Below, in pieces: positions 31,222 to 34,045 of a stretch of 34,045 nucleotides of DNA; the stretch's first letter is position 1, and each line of letters begins with the position of its first letter. The DNA is from a virus: positions 1-34,045 of IMG/VR virus record IMGVR_UViG_3300037847_008017; one strand, written 5' to 3'. The notes below the pieces were generated by a model. That model had not been told where the DNA came from. It searched no databases and was given only the letters and a program-made list of their open reading frames with translations. The position numbers and the translations under genes were made by a program.

Positions 31222-31229
31222 TATTTATA
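31222..31229 (-). promoter_or_regulatory. Late promoter box of the 83-aa gene
   Basis: Perfect TATAAATA on the minus strand, eight bases before the ATG at 31213. Confidence 0.72.
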
Positions 31230-31234
31230 AGAAC

Positions 31235-31262
31235 TTGAGGAACTATATTAAAATAATAAATA
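31235..31262 (+). promoter_or_regulatory. Host-type promoter of the riboswitch transcript
   Basis: TTGAGG (31235-31240), 16-base spacer, TAAATA (31257-31262). Transcription would start near 31268-31270, just before the riboswitch. The -10 region is A/T-rich, so the exact hexamer is uncertain. Confidence 0.55.
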
Positions 31263-31271
31263 TATATATAA

Positions 31272-31354
31272 CTCGTTCACCCGAAAGGGCGGAAGTACCC
31301 TATTTTCTGTACATAGTTCTATGAAAGAAATATGGGGTAGGGGAAGGAACGCAC
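31272..31354 (+). ncRNA. Glutamine riboswitch (glnA / Downstream-peptide type)
   Basis: P1 is CGTTC (31274-31278) pairing with GAACG (31347-31351). The first arm is CCC-GAAA-GGG (31280-31289), followed by the conserved CGGAAGTA (31290-31297). A long arm starts with TACCC (31296-31300) pairing with GGGTA (31335-31339) and includes a CATAG/CTATG sub-hairpin. The 3' core is GGGGAAGGAACGCA (31340-31353). These are the conserved sequences of glutamine-binding RNAs known from marine cyanobacteria, their phages and metagenomes. In Downstream-peptide RNAs ligand binding controls a short peptide gene just downstream, as here. A Shine-Dalgarno (AAAAGGA) lies after it, about nine bases before the ATG. 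Confidence 0.88.
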
Positions 31355-31373
31355 CGTAAAAGGAAAATAAACT

Positions 31374-31547
31374 ATGGCAACTCGATACATGCAGTATAGA
31401 GGAGCGAAAGTGGAAAATTCTGAACAAGCGGTGGCAAAGAAACCCGGCATCGCTTCTTACAGAGGAAACACTTACGATCCGAATAAAGTAAAACCTGCTA
31501 CAGAAGTAAAGCACGGTATGTACCGTGGCTCTGCTTGGAGCAAGTAA
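31374..31547 (+). CDS. Riboswitch-controlled YRG-repeat (DUF4278-like) small protein, 57 aa
   Basis: The sequence MATRYMQYRGAKVENSEQAV, AKKPGIASYRGNTYDPNKVK, PATEVKHGMYRGSAWSK holds three YRG phrases (residues 8-10, 29-31, 50-52), the hallmark of small DUF4278-type proteins of cyanobacteria. It is basic and soluble. Related riboswitches control GifB/IF17, the glutamine synthetase inactivating factor, in cyanobacteria; whether this peptide acts on nitrogen enzymes is unknown. The start is set by the Shine-Dalgarno at 31359-31364. It is the only plus-strand gene in the right arm. It is followed by a hairpin whose T-run faces the minus strand. Confidence 0.82.
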   Translation: MATRYMQYRGAKVENSEQAVAKKPGIASYRGNTYDPNKVKPATEVKHGMYRGSAWSK

Positions 31548-31550
31548 TAC

Positions 31551-31586
31551 AAAAAAAGCCCTCTGCCGATTTCTCAGTAGAGGGCT
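31551..31586 (-). terminator. Rho-independent terminator of the outer-membrane protein gene
   Basis: AGCCCTCT (31557-31564) pairs with AGAGGGCT (31579-31586), extending two more pairs. On the minus strand the stem is followed by seven T. It could also end plus-strand transcription weakly, but lacks a T-run there. Confidence 0.9.
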
Positions 31587-31604
31587 CATTGTGTCTAAAT
31601 AAAA

Positions 31605-32351
31605 TTAGAAGGTAAATGCTAACCCAACATTAACTGATTGATCCCAATCAAGTTGTGCATCAGCATAAGTAATTCCATCTGCGAATACTACATCACTATT
31701 AATCCAATTACCTTGAACAAATAACTTAGCAGCATCATTAACAATCGTTTCAAGTCTTGCAAATCCATGAATGTATTCATAGTCTTCATCATAACCGAAT
31801 GATTGTCCATATTCACCACCTACAATAAGATCAAAAGTACCAGTATTAAAGGTCTTTGATAATACTACAGCAGGGGTATAGATAGGATCTAAAGTAGTAT
31901 CAACAGCTTCTGATCCATTTTCTACGCTTAAACTTAACTCTGTTTCTACAAAGCTAAATAAGTTTACAATATAAGCTCCAACTAATTCAAATGTAGCATC
32001 GCTACCTTGTTTATTATGTGCAACTAATCTTGTATCGATATCACCGATAGGTGTATCTAGAACAGTTCCAATTGAACCGTGCAATTCGTAAGCATCAGGA
32101 TCATCAACATATTCGATCCCACCTACGAGCGATAAGCCATAAAAATCGCCAATTTTCGTAGAAGCTTTTACGTACGGGGCATCTTCTGCTCCAACCAATC
32201 CTCCGGAGATTCTTGATTCGTAATAACCTACTTCAGTATTGACACTCCATGTCTTCTCTTGTTTTACTTCTTGAGCTTCAGCTTTACCGCACATTGTAAA
32301 AAATGCAACGATAGCAACCAATGCTCCAATGATGATGTATTTTTTATTCAT
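31605..32351 (-). CDS. Exported outer-membrane beta-barrel-like protein, 248 aa
   Basis: The N-terminus is a classical signal peptide: MNKKYIIIGALVAIVAFF, then TMCGKAEA with a likely signal peptidase I site before QE. The mature part consists of alternating polar/hydrophobic strands with turns (WSVNTEVGYYESRI, YVKASTKIGDFYGLSLVGG, TFDLIVGGEYGQSFGY, AKLFVQGNWI) and ends VNVGLAFTF, the C-terminal aromatic beta-signal used for outer-membrane insertion. The size fits an 8-12 strand barrel. An in-frame ATG at 32357 lies only two bases from the -10 box and would not be transcribed as a start, so 32351 is preferred. Phage-encoded barrels are uncommon; receptor masking or permeability change are possible roles. 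It has a host-type promoter. Confidence 0.8.
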   Translation of the reverse strand: MNKKYIIIGALVAIVAFFTMCGKAEAQEVKQEKTWSVNTEVGYYESRISGGLVGAEDAPYVKASTKIGDFYGLSLVGGIEYVDDPDAYELHGSIGTVLDTPIGDIDTRLVAHNKQGSDATFELVGAYIVNLFSFVETELSLSVENGSEAVDTTLDPIYTPAVVLSKTFNTGTFDLIVGGEYGQSFGYDEDYEYIHGFARLETIVNDAAKLFVQGNWINSDVVFADGITYADAQLDWDQSVNVGLAFTF

Positions 32352-32359
32352 AGTCATAA

Positions 32360-32387
32360 ATTATATAGTCTATTTAATACAAGTCAA
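32360..32387 (-). promoter_or_regulatory. Host-type (sigma70) promoter of the outer-membrane protein gene
   Basis: On the minus strand: TTGACT (32382-32387), 16-base spacer, TATAAT (32360-32365). The predicted start of transcription is just before the ATG at 32351. Confidence 0.8.
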
Positions 32388-32388
32388 G

Positions 32389-33450
32389 TTATAGATCAAA
32401 ATCTTCAAATTCTGATTCACTTATTTCAGTATCTCTCGCACCTATCTTATAAGAACTTATTTCAGTTTCTTGCGGTGCTACTTGAACTTTAGAACTATCT
32501 GAAAAACTATTTAACCAACCGCCGATCGGATTGGTAGGTGCATCGAATATTTTATCATATCCTAAAGATTTAAGTCTATTATTAGCTAACCATTCAATGT
32601 AACCGTTTAGCATATCTGCATTTAGACCTAATAATGAACCTTGTGAAAATAAATATTCAGCCCATTTCTTTTCATTCTCTACAGCTAACCCATACATATC
32701 ATAAACCTTTTGTTCATTATCTTTTAAGATTTTAGAAAAACCTTCATCTTCATTTTGACGCCAGTTCTTAATAATATTTTGAGTAATAGCAGCATGTAAG
32801 TTTTCATCACGTGCAATTAATCCAATAATTTTAGCATTACCTTCCATTTTACCTTTATATCCGAAAAAGTATGAACATGCGAATGAAACGTAAAAAGCTA
32901 AACCTTCAGTAATTTGAGTTGATAATACTGCATTGAATATTTTTTGTTTAATATCATTACTATCATCTCCTAAAAGTTTATTATAAGCAGAACTAATTTC
33001 AGTTGCTCTAGTAACAATATTTTTATCTTCTAAAATACTATCAAAAAAAGCAGTAGCGTCTTTTGTAATATTTTGCAACAAATATGTATATGAGTAACTA
33101 TGAATAGTTTCAAATCTAGCCCATGTGGTCATACAAATTTCTAATTCAGGGTTCGATACATAATTTTTAATATTATGAATACTTCTTGATAACATACTAT
33201 CAGTCATAGTTTGCCATCTTAAGTTACTATTAAAGATAAATTTCTCAGTTTCAGTTAAATTCTCATAATCGTTACGATCTTTAGTTAATGAAACTTCTTC
33301 TGGTAACCAATGAAATTCCTCTTGCTTTCTCCATAGATCGAAAAATTTAGGATATTTAAATCTATCATATCTTTGCAGAGCTAGATCTTCTCCTAAAAAC
33401 ATTGGTTGTTTAGTTGTGTCTACATTTTTTGTGTTCAATACAGTCTCCAT
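32389..33450 (-). CDS. nrdB: Ribonucleotide reductase class Ia small subunit NrdB, 353 aa
   Basis: All diiron ligands and the radical tyrosine are visible: D84 (WQTMTDSMLSR), E114 and H117 with Y121 (ARFETIHSYSYTYL), E182 (QITEGLAFYVSFACSYFF), and E216 with H219 (IARDENLHAAIT). The C-terminal tail ends ESEFEDFDL, the flexible peptide that docks on NrdA. With NrdA it reduces ribonucleotides to deoxyribonucleotides in the cytoplasm for phage DNA synthesis. The gene lies 33 bases after the ferredoxin gene and has an AATAAATA box seven bases before its ATG, which is surprising for a replication gene and suggests it may also be read through from nrdA. Confidence 0.98.
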   Translation of the reverse strand: METVLNTKNVDTTKQPMFLGEDLALQRYDRFKYPKFFDLWRKQEEFHWLPEEVSLTKDRNDYENLTETEKFIFNSNLRWQTMTDSMLSRSIHNIKNYVSNPELEICMTTWARFETIHSYSYTYLLQNITKDATAFFDSILEDKNIVTRATEISSAYNKLLGDDSNDIKQKIFNAVLSTQITEGLAFYVSFACSYFFGYKGKMEGNAKIIGLIARDENLHAAITQNIIKNWRQNEDEGFSKILKDNEQKVYDMYGLAVENEKKWAEYLFSQGSLLGLNADMLNGYIEWLANNRLKSLGYDKIFDAPTNPIGGWLNSFSDSSKVQVAPQETEISSYKIGARDTEISESEFEDFDL

Positions 33451-33457
33451 ATTACTT

Positions 33458-33465
33458 TATTTATT
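33458..33465 (-). promoter_or_regulatory. Late-type promoter box before nrdB
   Basis: AATAAATA on the minus strand, seven bases before the ATG at 33450. Confidence 0.5.
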
Positions 33466-33483
33466 ATAGCTTTAGTTAAAAAA

Positions 33484-33714
33484 TTATCCATCATTTCCTA
33501 TTGCTTCTACAGGGCAATCTTGCAAAGCTTCTTCACATAATTCGATTTCATTATCATTTTTAGGTTGATTATAAACGTAAGAATAACCTCCATCATCACT
33601 GCGCATAAAAAACTCCGGGGCATGATCTCTACACATGTCGCAATCTATACATTGTTCATCAACGTAGAATTTGCCAGGAACATTCTCTGGCTGTTTCTCT
33701 TCTTTATCAGCCAT
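33484..33714 (-). CDS. 4Fe-4S ferredoxin, 76 aa
   Basis: The cluster motif is C22-x2-C25-x2-C28 (EQCIDCDMCRDHAPEFF) with the fourth ligand C67 in DCPVEAIG, the arrangement of monocluster bacterial and archaeal [4Fe-4S] ferredoxins; C60 is extra. The N-terminal ten residues are acidic and basic and probably disordered. It is a soluble low-potential electron carrier. It sits between nrdA (10-base gap) and nrdB (33-base gap), where in E. coli the [2Fe-2S] ferredoxin YfaE follows nrdAB and serves NrdB cofactor maintenance. An analogous role here is inferred. It differs from the plant-type [2Fe-2S] PetF known in some cyanophages. Confidence 0.92.
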   Translation of the reverse strand: MADKEEKQPENVPGKFYVDEQCIDCDMCRDHAPEFFMRSDDGGYSYVYNQPKNDNEIELCEEALQDCPVEAIGNDG

Positions 33715-33721
33715 CTTTAAG

Positions 33722-33729
33722 TATTTATA
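33722..33729 (-). promoter_or_regulatory. Late-type promoter box before the ferredoxin gene
   Basis: Perfect TATAAATA on the minus strand, seven bases before the ATG at 33714; it overlaps the nrdA stop codon. Confidence 0.6.
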
Positions 33730-34045
33730 ATGCGCATGCCCCTGATTCGCATCCTTCTTCTTCGTTTATTTCTTCAGCACTACTTTGTTTATCTCCATCA
33801 TCAGTATTGAGATAATATCCAGTTCTCCAACCAAGCTTATATGATAGTAAAAGCTCTTTAATAACTTTTGCATCAGGCAATGCTCCACCTTCATAATGAG
33901 CATAATTATAATAAAGATTCGCACTAATACTCATATCAACCCATTTCTGTAAAGCAGCAACTACTTTAATTAAACCTTGATTGTCTTCCATATCATAAGC
34001 TAAAGTATACTTATTCTTATAATGATGATAATTAGGTACAATAAC
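33725..34045 (-). CDS. nrdA: Ribonucleotide reductase class Ia large subunit NrdA, C-terminal 106 residues (partial)
   Basis: The frame is open to the window edge; the internal Met at 33991 is not the start. The visible part matches the NrdA C-terminus: VIVPNYHHYKNKYTLAYDME, ALQKWVDMSISANLYYNYAH, LLLSYKLGWRTGYYLNTDDG (which includes the paired-Tyr radical-transfer phrase GYYLNT), and the final EEGCESGACAL with the redox-active C-terminal cysteine pair that re-reduces the active site. The rest of the gene lies to the right of the window. It is the first gene of a nrdA-ferredoxin-nrdB unit. Confidence 0.97.
   Translation of the reverse strand, partial: VIVPNYHHYKNKYTLAYDMEDNQGLIKVVAALQKWVDMSISANLYYNYAHYEGGALPDAKVIKELLLSYKLGWRTGYYLNTDDGDKQSSAEEINEEEGCESGACAL

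Noticed and set aside
31248-31589. 113-aa ORF on the minus strand
   Set aside because: It lies opposite the riboswitch, the YRG-peptide gene and a terminator, has no ribosome site and gives an atypical Phe/Ser/Arg-rich sequence.
31605-32351. Lipoprotein instead of signal-peptidase I substrate
   Set aside because: FTMC at the possible lipobox lacks the small residue before Cys, while the KAEA site and barrel-like end fit an ordinary exported outer-membrane protein.
33725-33991. A complete 88-aa protein starting at the Met at 33991
   Set aside because: The frame continues upstream to the window edge and matches NrdA, so the Met is internal.

Overview
This window looks like part of the genome of a lytic, A+T-rich, T4-like marine myovirus, most likely infecting a cyanobacterium (Prochlorococcus or marine Synechococcus). 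T4 relationship is shown by recognisable homologues of gp13 and gp15 (neck and tail completion), gp20 (portal), gp4 (head completion), gp21 (prohead protease), a gp67-like core protein, gp22 (scaffold), gp23 (major capsid) and gp5 (baseplate hub), and by T4-type late promoters (TATAAATA and variants). The cyanobacterial link rests on a glutamine riboswitch (glnA / Downstream-peptide type) in front of a small YRG-repeat (DUF4278-like) gene, and on an Hsp20 gene typical of cyanomyoviruses. No photosynthesis gene, tRNA, CRISPR array, integrase or terminase is seen here.

Layout. 1-271: GC-richer, structured segment with a strong plus-strand terminator. 272-5319 (minus): fibre or adhesin-type structural proteins, including a 1066-residue LamG plus beta-propeller protein, and two small proteins. 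5425-9175: small accessory genes on both strands (SNase-like nuclease, HELIH peptidase, membrane coiled-coil protein, phosphoribosyltransferase). 9180-23661: head, neck and tail genes 15, 20, 13, 4, 21, 67-like, 22 and 23, interrupted by two very large fibre-like proteins and by single minus-strand genes. 23690-26124 (minus): a compact four-gene unit with a TGT/DpdA-like transglycosylase, a NadR-type P-loop kinase, QueF and a 58-residue protein; this is the best candidate for a new or little-described system. 26173-29934: a structural protein and the gp5 hub. 29927-34045 (mostly minus): SemiSWEET-like transporter, Hsp20, small proteins, riboswitch plus YRG peptide (plus strand), an exported outer-membrane beta-barrel candidate, then nrdB, a 4Fe-4S ferredoxin and the C-terminus of nrdA.

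How it fits together. At least 24 genes, nearly all structural, are preceded by an NNTAAATA box usually 5-8 bases before the start codon, so late transcripts should be almost leaderless. A second promoter class with host-type -35 and -10 boxes sits before the DpdA-like operon, the phosphoribosyltransferase, the outer-membrane protein, a small basic protein and the riboswitch gene, so these are probably expressed early. I infer that the phage makes preQ1 from preQ0 (QueF) and inserts it into its own DNA (DpdA-like enzyme) as protection from nucleases, supplies deoxynucleotides with its own ribonucleotide reductase plus ferredoxin, responds to host glutamine through the riboswitch, and alters the host envelope with a sugar transporter and a beta-barrel protein. 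These functional links are inferences from family membership and position.
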